Part shown: positions 46,687 to 58,500 of the stretch, piece after piece | Layout of the letters: each line of letters begins with the position of its first letter | Numbering within the stretch: the first letter of the stretch is position 1 | Source of the DNA: Ophioceras dolichostomum | Lineage: Eukaryota > Ascomycota > Sordariomycetes > Magnaporthales > Ophioceraceae | Length of the DNA stretch: 64,000 nt | Direction: 5' to 3' | Assembly: GCA_003049485.1 (NCBI GenBank) | Contig: PYST01000064.1 | Location: forward strand, 72,613 to 136,612 | Notes under the pieces: model-generated | Seen by the model: the letters and a program-made list of their open reading frames with translations, nothing else | What the model was told of the DNA's origin: nothing | Databases searched by the model: none | Program-made: the position numbers and the translations under genes

Positions 46687-47375
46687 TGTGTGTGTGTGTG
46701 TGTGTGTGTGACAGAGAGAGGGGGGAGGGAGGGTGAGACACAGGGGTAGCTCACCTCAGTACAAGCAGCGTGCTTCAGGTCCTTCTCCCCATCAAAGTTG
46801 CACTTCCACCGCAAATGGTCCCACGCATGCACCATCTCGTGCGCGAGCGTGTCCTCCAGGTGCTTCTTGTTCGTGATCTGGTTCGCGCAGATCAGGATGC
46901 CGTGCTCCGGGCTGAACCCGCCGGACTGGGCCCAGATGCGGCCGTCCGGCGTCAGGCGCGAGGGGCAGCGGCGGCAGAGCACGTTGGAGGCGTCCAGGCG
47001 GCCGTTGAGGTCGGCGACGCGCTCGCGCATGAAGCGCACCGTCGGCGAGTACGCGAACAGCCAGTCGCGGTCCGCCTCGCACCGCTTGCAGTCCCGCTCC
47101 TCGTTCACCTGCTCGCGCCACTCGCGGTAGTGGAACTGGCCCTCGGGCGTGACCTGGCCCATGACGATCTTGAACAGGTTCACCCACCACTGCGTCTTGG
47201 GGTCGAAGCCGGTCCGCGCGGGGTCGTTCGCCACTATCAGGTCGGGGTTGACTCGGCTCGGCGCTGGCGCTGGCGCTGGCGCTGGCGCAGATCTGGGTTC
47301 TGGTATTGGAGGCTCGGATTTCGTCGCTGTCGAGGCCGCCGGCGATGATGTACCGGTCTCTTGTGAGGTTGACAT
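46335..47375 (-). CDS. atp23: Mitochondrial metallopeptidase ATP23
   Basis: Atp23 processes the Atp6 precursor and assists F0 ATP synthase assembly at the inner membrane, facing the intermembrane space. Exons 47375-46755 and 46562-46335 give 282 residues. The M76 active site is HEMVHAWDHLRW at 179-190, with zinc ligands His179 and His183 and general base Glu180. Other family blocks are QWWVNLFKIVMGQVTPEG, the cysteine-rich CKRCEADRDW and CRRCPSR, and AACTEIRASMLSGEC across the splice junction. The N-terminus contains a run of Ala-Pro dipeptides encoded by a GCGCTG-type repeat. The 192-nt intron carries long (CA)n and (CT)n runs in the sense direction. An in-frame ATG at 47417 would add a hydrophobic 14-residue extension; I chose 47375 because it gives the usual fungal start. 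Confidence 0.95.
46649..46710. repeat. (AG)n-(TG)n compound microsatellite
   Basis: About 18 AG units (46649-46684) run directly into 13 TG units (46685-46710), inside the ATP23 intron. On the sense strand this reads (CA)n(CT)n, lying in the middle of the intron upstream of a TACTAAC branch point. Confidence 0.95.
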
Positions 47376-47967
47376 TGCGAAGAAGAGAAGCTCAAATATG
47401 TAGGCAACGAGGAACAATAGGGTGCGGACACTCGCTCAGTCTGGCTGTGATGGATCTGATAACGGCTCGGCAGAAGATAACTATCGGCCCAAGTGGCTAT
47501 TGTAGGCTTGCATTCGGGCGGCAGAATGCGTTCTCTGTACATGCCGAGATTGTTCCACGGTCTGGTATTTTTAGGGCGGCTCCTCAGGGTCTTACGGAAG
47601 GCGGTGAGAATTTCGGGCGCTGAAGAACACCTGAGATTTCTGTTAACGGCAGGATCCGTTACCTAATTGGCGGGGAATAACACCCTATGATGCGACTGAA
47701 ACTCCACTGCATCCGCTCTCGGACAGGGACTTTCTGGGTCCAGCGTCAGTTACCGAGCAGACAGCGCCCTTTGTTAAGGAGAATACGCCCTTGGTTGACA
47801 TTCATGCAAAGATGGATCCTGAAGGCACCGAAATACCCTGTAAGAGAAAAGCATCTCCTTGACATATCTATGGAGGGGTGGCTGCTTTGCACGGCCTCGT
47901 AGATGGTGACTCCTTGGAGGTTGAGAGAAGGCTGTGAGAAACTCATATCCAAAATTTATATACAGCC
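47376..47967. other. Divergent promoter, ATP23 / PRO1
   Basis: No supported gene between the two divergent start codons. One ATTGG (inverse CCAAT) lies near 47667; single copies like this are common by chance. Confidence 0.45.
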
Positions 47968-49850
47968 ATGAGGGGCAACAGATCGCGGGGCACCGTGGTG
48001 ATTAAACTTGGTGAGTAGAAACCACCCCAGTCAGTCCACTCATACACCAATCATGCACCTCTCTTGCCCTCCCTCGCTCTCCCCATCGTTATATGTAAAG
48101 GGGTTTCCCGTTGCTCATCCGAATACTCTGCCCGTCGAGCAGGTACAAGCTCCATCGTTGACGAGAAGACTCGCAAACCCCTTCTGTCCATCTTGACTCT
48201 GATCGTCGAAACCGCGGTCAGACTGAGGGAAGATGGATACAAGGTGGTTATTGTCTCTTCAGGGGCTATTGGTGTTGGCCTCCGCCGGATGGACATCGCC
48301 GTGCGTCCAAAGAAGCACCTCTCTAAACTTCAGGTCCGCATTATTTTTATTTCTCTCCTCTCATCTCCTGCCATCCCTTGATTTAAGCCATGGCCATTCT
48401 AACAAATTGTCCCATTTTAGGCGCTGGCAGCCATAGGCCAATGCCGCCTCATGAGTTTGTGGGACAGCCTCTTCACCCAGTTGAGGCAGCCTATCGCTCA
48501 GATATTACTCACTAGGAACGATATTGCCGATGTAAGGCTGTCCGACCCCATGAAGTCTGCCTCGATCAGAGTAAAGGCTGAGAGGCATGGCGAGGATGTG
48601 TGTGCTGACGTTCTGCTACTACTACTACGGACAGAGGACAAGATATCTGAATGCCCAGAACACGTTCAACGAACTTCTGGACATGGGAGTCATACCCATC
48701 GTCAACGAGAACGACACACTGGCCGTATCAGAAATCAAATTCGGTGACAATGACACCTTGTCGGCCATAACGGCGTCAATGGTGCACGCCGATCTGTTAT
48801 TTTTGATGACGGATGTCGACTGCCTCTACGACAAAAACCCGCGGGCCAACCCGGATGCGCAGCCCATCCAGGTCGTTGAGGACATCGGCGCCTTGTCCGC
48901 CGACGGTAGGACGTCGCTAATTCCCTGCTTCCCCTGGAGAAACGTGGGCACCAGCCGCTGACTGACCCCTGACTCTCTCCTTGGCGAAACACATAGTCTC
49001 CTCCGCCGGCTCCTCCCTGGGCACTGGTGGCATGTTCACCAAGATAGTGGCCGCGAGGATCGCCACGTCTGCCGGCGTGACGACCATCATCGCCCGGGCC
49101 TCGAACCCAGGCAACATACTGAACATCGTGCAGTGGATCGAGGCGAGCAAGTCGACAACCCCGTCGCTGCGCGCGGCCAGCCTCGCGAGCCTCGACGGCC
49201 ACGAAGACGCAGCAGCCTCCTCCTCCTCCTCCTCCCCCTCCAAACAGCCGCCATCCCCACCGCCACTGCACACGCGCTTCCTCCCATCCCCCGAGCCCAT
49301 CCGCGACCGCACCTTCTGGATCCTGCACGGCCTCAAGCCGCACGGCACCCTCTACATCGACCAGGGCGCCTACCGCGCCCTCCTCGGCAAGGCAGGCCTG
49401 CTCCCCGTGGGCGTGGTCGACGTCGAGGGCATGTTTGCGCAGCACGAAGCCGTGCGCATCGTCGTCGTCGAGAGGAAGCACCCCCATCCCCATCCTTCGT
49501 CTCCTACCGCCAACGCCAACACCAACGCCATCGCCAACGCCGCCGCCAACGCTGTAGATGGGACAACAACAAGCGGACGAGACAAGCTGTGGGAAGGGCC
49601 TGGCGCGGAGGTGGGCCGGGCGCTGGTCAACTACTCGTGGTTCGAGATCTCGAGGATAAAGGGCCATCAGAGCACGGAGATCGAGAGCCTGCTGGGATAT
49701 GCCGATAGCGAGTACGTCGCTCACAGGGAACACGTCTGCTTCTTTAGGAAAGAGAGCAGGCCGGTCACCCCGGATCGGGAGCGCGAGGTGGTCACGGCGG
49801 CGGCTGAGGGGGTAGTGAAGGGCATTACTGGGTACGAGGCTACGGCTTGA
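47968..49850 (+). CDS. pro1: Glutamate 5-kinase
   Basis: This enzyme phosphorylates glutamate to gamma-glutamyl phosphate, the first step of proline synthesis, in the cytosol. Exons 47968-48010, 48143-48333, 48421-48531, 48635-48905 and 48997-49850 close to 489 residues, longer than the usual 430-460. The amino-acid-kinase fold shows GTVVIKLGTSSIVDEKTRK, VVIVSSGAIGVGLRRM, LAAIGQCRLMSLWDSLF, IPIVNENDTLAVSEIKFGDN, LLFLMTDVDCLYDKNPR and SSLGTGGMFTKIVAAR. A PUA domain follows (ILHGLKPHGTLYIDQGAYRA to VNYSWFEISRIKGH). The extra length is two low-complexity inserts, a Ser/Pro run at about 277-303 and an Asn/Ala run at about 366-400 inside the PUA domain. Intron 2 (48334-48420) has a rare GTCCGC donor, but phase and family alignment require it. 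Confidence 0.95.
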
Positions 49851-50138
49851 AGGCTTGTTTCTGGGTTGGTTGGGATCAAGGCGGGCAGGTTCGTAGACCT
49901 GCCAATGTTTCGATGTTCATTTTTCTCTCGGCGTGTAAAAAGTGCTATATACAATTGGTATCCTAAGAAAAAGAGTTCGGCATGTGCCCTTCTTCTGTCA
50001 ACCTCGTCTTGTCCATTTCACGTAGACCCATTAGAATCCCCGAACGCCCGACTCCTGAGTTTCCCAGCCTCATGAGGACCGGCCAGCAACAACAAGAAGC
50101 CAAAAGAGTAAATCCAAAGAGAGTGGTATAGAAGGACC

Positions 50139-51152
50139 CTAACCGGCAAAGAGCGTGTCTTCGTCGCGTAGGTACTCCCCGCAGTCCGCCTGCCTAAAAC
50201 ATGTGATGCCCGTCGGGTCGACCCGGCGGGAGTCTGCCGTGCTCTTCGCCGTCAAGCCGAAACCGAGGGGCACGTCCTGCATGTTGTAGACCACGATGCC
50301 TTGGTGCTCTGGGCAGTCGTCCGTCTGGCGGCCGACGTGTGCTTTGACGACTTGGGAGACAGACGGGGTGGGTGGTGAAAGCGTTAGTGGGCGGAACAGG
50401 GCAGAACAGGGCAAGACAGGATAGAAGTTCTCTGATCAGGAGAAGGGGAATGAGGAAGGGTTTGTGAGGGGTATGTTTGTCCGTACTGTTTCCGCCGTAG
50501 AGGAACGGCATCTCGCCGTTGGAGCGCACCCAGATTTTGTACCGCGCATGCTCGGAGAGGACGGGGACTGTATATTAACGTGGTCAGAAACAGAGATGTG
50601 TAGGATGACGGAACCCCAGACGATGGGAACTTACGGGCTGTTATGTGAAGGCGGAACTTGCCCGTCTGTAGCAAAGGGAGACGAAGGAGAGAAAGAATAC
50701 GTTAGTATACGGGGACCCCATCACCCAGGTTTTCTCTTTCTCTCTTCATCTCAGGGGGGAAGAATGAAGTAAGTCGCCCAGGTCCAGAACTAACCTTCGT
50801 AAACTTCCCCAAGCACGTGCCCAACGACAAAAGCTTGTCCCTCGCGATAGAGGTCGCCATGTTCGCGATGCTTAGTCGCACGTAGTACCTGAGATAAAGA
50901 ATAGCAGAAAAATAGAATTAGAACTAGAAAAACACACAACATCCCAGAAGAGGAATAAGCAACGGTGCGCTTCAAAAAACTCCCCCGCGGAGTAAGAGGC
51001 ATAACAACAACATACACCCTGTCCTTGTGCAGCCTGAAGACATATCTGTCGCCGTCTTCCAAGGGCGCGATCAAGCTCTTGAGCGAGTTGCCAGTGTAGT
51101 TTGCCAGCTTCGACAGAAGCGTCTGCGTCTCGGTTTCTGTTAAGGGCCTCAT
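50139..51152 (-). CDS. nip7: 60S ribosome biogenesis protein NIP7
   Basis: Nip7 is a small PUA-domain protein of nucleolar pre-60S particles, needed for 27S rRNA processing and partnered with Nop8 and Nop53-type factors. Five exons, 51152-51016, 50888-50795, 50665-50635 (31 nt), 50567-50487 and 50350-50139, join in frame to 184 residues, as expected. The sequence is conserved throughout: MRPLTETETQTLLSKLANYT, GDRYVFRLHKDRVYYVRLS, ARDKLLSLGTCLGKFTKTGK, FRLHITALPVLSEHARYKIW, GEMPFLYGGNIVKAHVGRQT, and the PUA block HQGIVVYNMQDVPLGFGLTA, ending RQADCGEYLRDEDTLFAG. Introns interrupt nearly every secondary-structure block (127, 129, 67 and 136 nt). Identification is firm. Confidence 0.97.
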
Positions 51153-51604
51153 AGTTGTTCGATCGGTAGGCAGGTAGAAAGAGGTAAGGGGTAACTGGTG
51201 TTCGGCGGCGCTGCTTGATCTACACTCTGCAGCGTGCACAGGCGGCGGGCTTGCAAGCTACGTCAAAGTCGGCGCAAAAAAAAAAATCCCTACCCCACGC
51301 TGGTGTCGCCGCTTCGATAAGATAACTCTACAGACGACCCACTTTTACCCGAAGCCGGCCAGCCGGGTCCCGCCCTACGAGAAGCTATCATGTCTATTCC
51401 ATTGAAATAGGTATTCCATGATCTGTAGATGTGGATGTATGTAGTCTATATATCCGTCGTCCGTGCCTCCAGCCATTCGAGTCGGGGTATCTGTCTACTT
51501 GTTTTGGTCATGATAAGAACAGAAACATGAAAAAACAAAGAAAAGTTGACCCAGTCAAATAACGAGAGACACGAGTAAGGAACCCAAAACGGTCTGCGCA
51601 TTAC
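51153..51604. other. Intergenic region, NIP7 upstream
   Basis: NIP7 promoter plus the 3' UTR of the DUF1640 gene, both on the minus strand. An A9-10 tract lies near 51278. Nothing else seen. Confidence 0.5.
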
Positions 51605-53044
51605 TCAATTGGCCGTCAGGATCTCGACCGCGTCAGGAGCCTGGCTGCGATCGGTCCTGCCGTCGTTCTTCCTAAGCTCCTCGGCCTCCTGGGCCGCTTT
51701 CTTGGCTCTCTCCTTCTTCTCGCTGCTCAGATAGCTGGCGTAGCGGAAGGTGCCCACGGTGAGGACGGCCACGACGAGCAGTCCCAGGATGCCGCGCCGG
51801 ATGAGAACCCAGCGCATGGCCTCTATGCTGGCCTTGGCGTCGCTGGTCAGCAGGACGCTGATTTTGTAGTTGATTTGTTGGATCTGTAGGGCAATCAGTT
51901 AGTGATGCAATCATAGCGGGAACTATTATTAAGTAGGTGGAGGGCGAGGTGGCGTAGAGGAGTAAAAGGTAGCTTGAAGAGGAGGGACAAAAGAAGGCGG
52001 AAGATTACGCACAGCACTCTCGTTGGCCTTTTGCTCCTCTCGAACGGCCATGCGGCGGTCGTTGAACATGCCCTTGACGTTGTCGTTAAGCGTGAGGAGC
52101 TCCTGGTTGAGGGTCTGAGTCGAGATGTCGACCTCGTGCTGGACGTGCGTGCGCTGTTGGCGCATCTGCTCGTCGGCGATCCGACGGTTGTTCTTGACCT
52201 CGGTGCCCAATTCAGAGCACGCCGCGCGGAACAGGTACGTCTCGTTGTCCATGTCGCGCTTGCTGACCAGCCCAGCCTGCGCGACGTCCAGATTCTGCGC
52301 CAGCAGCGCACGAACCGCCTTCATCACCGTGATGGCGTTCGCCCGCGTGTATCCCCCCTCTTCTAGCTGCTTGACGAGGGAGTACGTGTCGAAGTGGTGC
52401 ACGTATGGCGGTGGCGACAGGTGTGGAGGGCCACCGCCGTTCTGCTCCTTAGAAGATTCGGGCGCCTCCATGTGCAAGATGGCATCCATTGGGCCGCTAG
52501 CGAGCTTCTTCGAGCCGTCCTTACTCTCGGCCCCGGGAGTGCTGGGCTCCGGCGCTGATGTTGGGGCACCCAGCTCGATCACGGGCGGGGTCGATGTTGA
52601 GGGTGACGCTTCGGGCGCGTCAGCTGGCGGTTGGCTCATCGCAGCATCTTTCCTGTCCTTGATTTCCTTTGTCGTCGCCGACTTCTTGCGTTGAGATGGC
52701 TCTTTTTGTTCTTGACTCGGCGACCCTGGTTCTGGAGTCGCCGCTGAGGGGGATGCCGATGTCGGTGGGGGTTCGTTTGACGAAGCTGGAGGCGGAGCTT
52801 TGGCGTCGTTGTCCAAGGGCATAGGCTCAACCGCTTTCCCGTGCCTCGCGGCAGGGAATGTCGATTGCTTCGGCGACGTCGCCGTCGCGAGGCAGAACGC
52901 TTGCGTGCATCTCGTTGGTGGGTGCGACCGATTCGCCGGGTTGCGCCGTCGTGTCAGCGTTGAGGCATGCGAGGTAACCGTCTCGCCTAAACGAGGCGCG
53001 CGAAACAAATGAGGGTAGAGAAATGTTAACCTGATCGCCGGCAT
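51605..53044 (-). CDS. DUF1640 mitochondrial coiled-coil protein
   Basis: DUF1640 proteins (CCDC90/MCUR1 family, yeast Fmp32) are inner-membrane coiled-coil proteins linked to cytochrome oxidase assembly and, in animals, the calcium uniporter. Exons 53044-52013 and 51883-51605 give 436 residues. An Arg-rich presequence (MPAIRLTFLYPHLFRAPRLG) precedes about 190 disordered Ser/Pro/Thr/Ala-rich residues. The conserved core begins HHFDTYSLVKQLEEGGYTRA, with VMKAVRALLAQNLDVAQAG and FRAACSELGTEVKNNRRIAD. A coiled coil (HVQHEVDISTQTLNQELLTL) leads to one membrane helix near 375-393 (GILGLLVVAVLTVGTFRY) and a charged C-terminal tail. The order matches family architecture. Which member it is functionally cannot be told from sequence. 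Confidence 0.9.
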
Positions 53045-53415
53045 CGCATATGTTTATTTATCGGGGTTCGCGACGCCCCGAAGCAAAGAAGAACTCGCAA
53101 TCACGAAATTGTGTGTGGAAGTGAAATAGGGCGCAATTGGATCTTCAAAACTGGAGAACTGCCGGTGCGGCATGGGATCGGTAACTGACCCAGTTAACCG
53201 TCCGCCCGAGTCATTTATCACCAGGGTTAGGGCCATTATTCAGGGGCTTGATGGCCGCGTCTACCCTCAGCGCGTTGGATGAACAGGGGCAGAACATCAA
53301 ATATCCAAGATGAAAGCCAGAGATTCAAATAGGATGAAATAGAATCGCGTGGGTATTCTGCCCTAATATTAAACGCTATCAAACGGCCCTGCTGTTTCTG
53401 CAGCTATCGTACAGC
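53045..53415. other. Intergenic region, RED-like 3' side
   Basis: Promoter of the DUF1640 gene and 3' UTR of the RED-like gene. No gene seen. Confidence 0.5.
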
Positions 53416-55163
53416 TTACGGCTTGTCGGCCTTCTGGCGCTCCATAGCCTTCAGCACATCAGCAACATTATTCACATCGCCTTTTCGCTTCTTCGGCCCT
53501 CTCTTCCTCTTCGACTTGCCGCCACCAGATTTGCCTTCATCGTCGTCATCGTGGTCCCAAGCTGACAGCTTCACGTCCCGCTCTTCCAAGTCCGCCTCGT
53601 CCTCCTGCCTATTGGTGCCGAATCCCATGTCCAGATCCTCGGCATCTCTGTTGCTGTCACGGAGCATCTTCTTTAGCCGCTCTTCGCGCTCGGCCTTCTG
53701 CTGCTCCTCTTCCGACTTCGCCTCAAGGTTTAGCGCCTTTGCCTTCCGCAGAGCCGCGATGACTGCCGGGTCGGAGGCGGCAGAGACCTTGCGAGACTCT
53801 TCGGAGACCAAGCCCGTCCTTGAATCCTGGAAGTAGTTTCTCTTCATAGGAGCGGCAGTTTCGGGCCCAGCTGGAGGTCTGCGTGGCTTTGAGGAGTCAC
53901 GGTCACCGTCTCCACTGCTTTCAGCCGATGATGCTCGCTCACCAGGAGACCGACGCTCGGAGTCTCGCCGTTTCGGTTTGCCCTCGGCATCGGAATCCTC
54001 ATCACTCGAGCTGTCATCATCTGAGCCCGAGGCTATCCCCGCCAAAGGATCGTATTCCTCAGCATCGTCAAATATGTTGACTTCAGCTTCCTCCTCCTGT
54101 TTGTCCAGCTCCTCTTGTTTCTTGCGGTAAAACTCGGGGACCTCCATGCCGAGGACTTCGGCATTCTTGTCGGGGACAAACTCCTCCTTTTCTGCGGACT
54201 GATCCGCGGTAAGCTTCCTGACTTTCCGCCTCTCGTGGCCGTCTTCGTCGACGATAATCATCACCTCTCTGCCCTTGCTGTCTCGCTCGAACCTCGTGCC
54301 TGGTGCCTTCTGTGTCCCGATTTTTTTGAACTTCGAGCTCAGTATGGACGCGGGCTTAGTCTTCGCCGCTTCCCTGGCAGCCTTGAGCTCGGCGAGAATC
54401 TGATCTCTTGTTCTTTTCTTCCCTGGAGCAAGCGGCGTAGTGGATAGTTGGCCTTTCTTCTGCGTCTTCTCCCGGGTGACTGCACGAACCTCCGCCCCTT
54501 CTAGTTGCTCCAGAGCGTCGTCGACTTCATCTTCCTTCACGGATTCAGCCTCGGGCGCGGACTGCTCATCGGCGGCAGTTTTGCTCTTGGTGCCAAACAC
54601 ATCCTCTCCCCTTCGCACCTTCTCTAGAAGCTTGAAGTCAAGGCCTTTGACGAGATGGGTGCTGGAGAGATCACCTCCGGCGATTTCCCCTCGCAACTTC
54701 TCATAGGTCGCCCTGTCTACTTCCTCATTCTTAAACATCTCCTCCAATGCTTTGAGTCGTGCGGCTCGATCGTCATCGTCATCGCCATGTCGACCCTTAG
54801 ATCTGTCGACATATCCGTCCGCAAGTTTGCTTCCCTTTGGCACAGAGGTGCGGAATCGTTTCTGAGGTTGGTTGGCGCGGTCACGCTCCGCTAGTTGGTG
54901 GGCAAAGGTATTCTTAGCGCTACCAGTAAGTGATCGCCTATAGGGATATCTCGTCAGTCAAGTCATTTTATAGCTGGGAAAGAGGCGTAAGATAGTGTCA
55001 TGCTGGGGCTTTTAGCTCACGGTGTCATGGGGATGCTCGACTTCAATTTCGACCCTAGCGCAACAGGTGCTGCGCTTTTTGCTGGAGAGGTGCCATGCTC
55101 GCTAGATGACGCCGACTTCGTAGCGTTGGCGGCAATGAGTCTCCTGAATTGGTCATTATTCAT
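53416..55163 (-). CDS. RED/IK-like spliceosomal protein
   Basis: RED (IK) partners SMU1 in the activated-B spliceosome and promotes splicing of short introns. Exons 55163-55021 and 54937-53416 encode 554 residues. The RED N-terminal region is spread over the junction: MNNDQFRRLIAANATKS, then NTFAHQLAERDRANQPQKRF and GSKLADGYVDRSKGR, which corresponds to the YRDRAKERR block of the family. Further cues are LVKGLDFKLLEKVRRGED, typical of RED (H-L-V-K-G-L-D-F-L-L), and NIFDDAEEYDPLAG. The rest is charged and coiled, ending in a basic KRKRGPKKRKGD nuclear signal. The first exon is needed for the full domain, and a gene model starting at the later ATG (54843) would lose it. The gene is divergent from REV1 over 369 bp. 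Confidence 0.88.
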
Positions 55164-55532
55164 GGTAGAGAACGGCTTACGGTCTGAACGTGAACGAGTC
55201 TCGTATTTCGTGGAGTGTGGAAGACGAGGGGGGATGCGATCATCATCAACAGTGTGCTGTGCACTCTTCGCGATAAGGCTGCTTATCGTCACATGGTTTC
55301 GCGATTGCGTAGAGATCGCGATGACGTGCCCGCCACTTTACACGTGTGGCGCTTCGCAGTGAACATCGCCTCCAACAATGCGATTGATGCCTACCCGACC
55401 GCTGAGGCATTTCTTATTCTAATCTTTGGCCCCATGGAGCTCGCGCGTCCCCGTTATGTCACCGTCCGGCTCCCAGCAGAATTTTGAGTCGCTTAACTGT
55501 TTCAATCTTCTTGGATTTGATCAGCAATAACA
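55164..55532. other. Divergent promoter, RED-like / REV1
   Basis: Short bidirectional promoter between two nuclear-protein genes; no specific element recognised. Confidence 0.5.
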
Positions 55533-58500
55533 ATGGGGAGCCGGCTGGAGCAGAACTCGGCCGCAGTGCGGAAACGGATCGAGAGCCACCAGTTCACTGA
55601 CGAGGATGGCGAGGAGTACGAAGCCAGCTCCTTTGGGGGCTTGGGTGACTACTTCAGGAGGAAGAAGATCAAGCTTCAAAATCTCGATGTTGAGCTCCGA
55701 GCTGCCGCACCAGACAAGCCTCAGATCTTCAAGGGGGTGGTGGCCCACGTGATGGGCTATACCCAACCGCCTTTGCATGCGTATGCCTCTACATCTTCTC
55801 CCGCTGTAACTTCATGTCCTGCCCCGGGTCTAGATTTCTGTTAACATGCTAGCTGGCTGCAGATTGCACAAGGATTTGGTCCAGCATGGAGCCGGCTTTC
55901 TGCAGTATTTGGACTCTAAGACAATGGCGACTCATATTATCGCCTCGGCTCTGCCGCCCAAGAAGGTTGTGGACTACAACAAGTACCGTATGGTCAAGCC
56001 ACAATGGGTTGTAGACTCTATCAATGCTGGGAAGCTTCTGCCCTGGACCAATTACCGAGTATTTGACGAGGGTCCCCGGCAGAAAACACTCAAATTCGGT
56101 GAAGGCGGGCAGATGGTCACCGAGATTTCCCGGCCTTCCCAGCTCGGCTACAGGGAGCAAACGCAACACAGTTTCTATACCGCTCAACTGCAAAAGCAGG
56201 CTGCGTCTCAGGATGCTGCTCGCTCTCTCGAATTTAGTCTTTCGCCTCCAGAACGGGAAGGTTCTCCCAACTCACCCGCGGGAAGCTCGATGCTGGGCCA
56301 GCCAAAGGAGGGTGACGAGGATGGAAACACCGACGTGGCTATGACCGGTATCGAAATGACACGAGCTGCCCTCATCTCTCAGCCGGCAGAGACATCGGAA
56401 CTCGGCCGCGGTCCTGGTCACACTGTTGCCAGCGGAGGTCAAGGGCTGGAACCGGCACTTCTGGACTGCAGCGACGACAGTCCTGCACATGTCAAAAAAT
56501 CCGCGCAATCAGTTCCAACTGTGCACTCAGATGGCAGGCCCATGACTTCGGAGGAGCACAACGCGATGCTGCTCAAAGACCCCAAGATCTGGAAGTCGAG
56601 CACCGCAAACCCCAATTTTCTTCGACAATTCTACTCGGAAAGTCGTCTCCATCATCTCTCAACCTGGAAGGCAGAGCTGAAGTCCAAGATGCAAAAGCTG
56701 GCAGCTGAAAAAGGCCCGGCACGCAACAAGGTCGTCAAAAGACTCCCCGGTTCGCGAAGATACGTCTTGCACGTCGACTTCGACAGTTTCTTCTGCGCCG
56801 TGTCGTTGAAGAGCGCGCCAGAGTACATCAGTAAGCCTGCCGTTGTGGCACATGGGACAGGAACGGGATCAGAAATCGCATCTTGCAACTATCCGGCCCG
56901 CGAGTTTGGGGTCAAGAACGGCATGTGGATGAAGCGCGCCCTCGAACTGTGCCCCACCATGAAAGTCCTCCCATACGATTTCCCCGCGTATGAGGAGGCA
57001 AGCCAGCAATTCTACGACGCCATTCTTGGCGTTGGCGGTGTTGTCCAGAGCGTCAGTGTGGACGAGGCGCTGCTCGATGTGACCAGCATTGTGTTGGACG
57101 TGGCGGGCTCGACAGGGTCTGGCGTTGACGAAGGAAGCATCTGGAGAGAGCAAGAGAAGGCGAACGAGATCGCGTCAAAGCTTCGAGACGAGATCAAGCA
57201 GAAGACAGGCTGCTCAGTCTCTGTCGGCATTGGACCAAATATCCTCCTAGCCAAGGTCGCACTCCGAAAAGCGAAACCCGCCGGCCAGTATCAGGTCAGG
57301 TCGGAGGAAATCCTGAGCATGATTGGCGAGCTGAAGGTCGAGGATCTGCCTGGTGTGGCGTACAGCCTCAAGGGCAAGCTCGAGGAGGTTGGCATCCGGT
57401 TCGTTAAGGACCTACGAGAACTGTCCAAGGCACGCCTGTCCTCCATGCTGGGACCCAAGACCTCCGAAAAGCTCTGGGAATACGCGAGAGGTGTGGATAA
57501 CAGTGAGGTTGGCGACCAGCCCTTGCGGAAGTCCGTTTCGGCCGAAGTCAACTGGGGCGTGCGTTTTGTCAGCCAGCAAGACGCCGACGAGTTCGTCATG
57601 AGGCTTTGCAAGGAACTAGAGCGCAGGCTCCTGAACGAGGGCGTTAAGGGGAAGGGCTTCACCATGAAGATCATGCGGCGTTGTCTCGACTCTCCGCTGG
57701 ATCCGGCAAAGCATCTTGGACACGGTAAATGTGACACTTTCAGCAAGTCCGTCACATTCGGCATTGCAACATACAGCGCCGAGATCATTGGCAAAGAGGC
57801 CGTCTCAATCCTGAAGAGTTATAATTTCCGCCCGGGCGATCTGCGCGGCCTAGGAGTGCAACTCACCAGGCTCGAGCCGATCAAGGGTTCCACCTCCGCA
57901 CTCGAGAGCAGCCAGAGGACTCTGTGGTTCAGCGCCGCTTTCCTCAAGACTCCGGGCGGCAAAAAGACTGGCGCAATCGAAGAGAACGGTGGGCGACGCC
58001 AGAGGTCTTCCTCTGGTCATGAAATGTCTGAGGATCCTATCGACGTCGACCCCCTTACTCCACGAAAGCCGCGGCCCAGTCCCATGCACCCGGCCCTGGC
58101 TCTATCCATGGCTAGGGAAGCGGATGCACAGGCGAGGACACCGCTGAACGTCAACGGGACTCGGTTTATCATTCCGTCGCACCCGGACCCCGACATTGTC
58201 GCCGCTCTCCCCCAGGATATCCGCAGCAAAATTATGGCGCAACAAAGAAAGCAGCCTCCGTCCACGCCACCGCGTGAATCATCTCCCAAAGCGAGGTCCG
58301 GGACGCAGAGTCCAGTGCCTCGTGATGAAGTTCCCTCTCAAATCGACCCGGACATGTTCAATGCTCTCCCTGAGAACATGAAGGCCGAGGTCCTCGCCTC
58401 CTCTGGCAGGACAACAGCGGCCGGGCAAGCCTTGCTTCCTCAGTCTCCGCGTAAGGACAGAGCGGTCGCCAGATCGCCAAAACGAACAACGCCTACAAAA

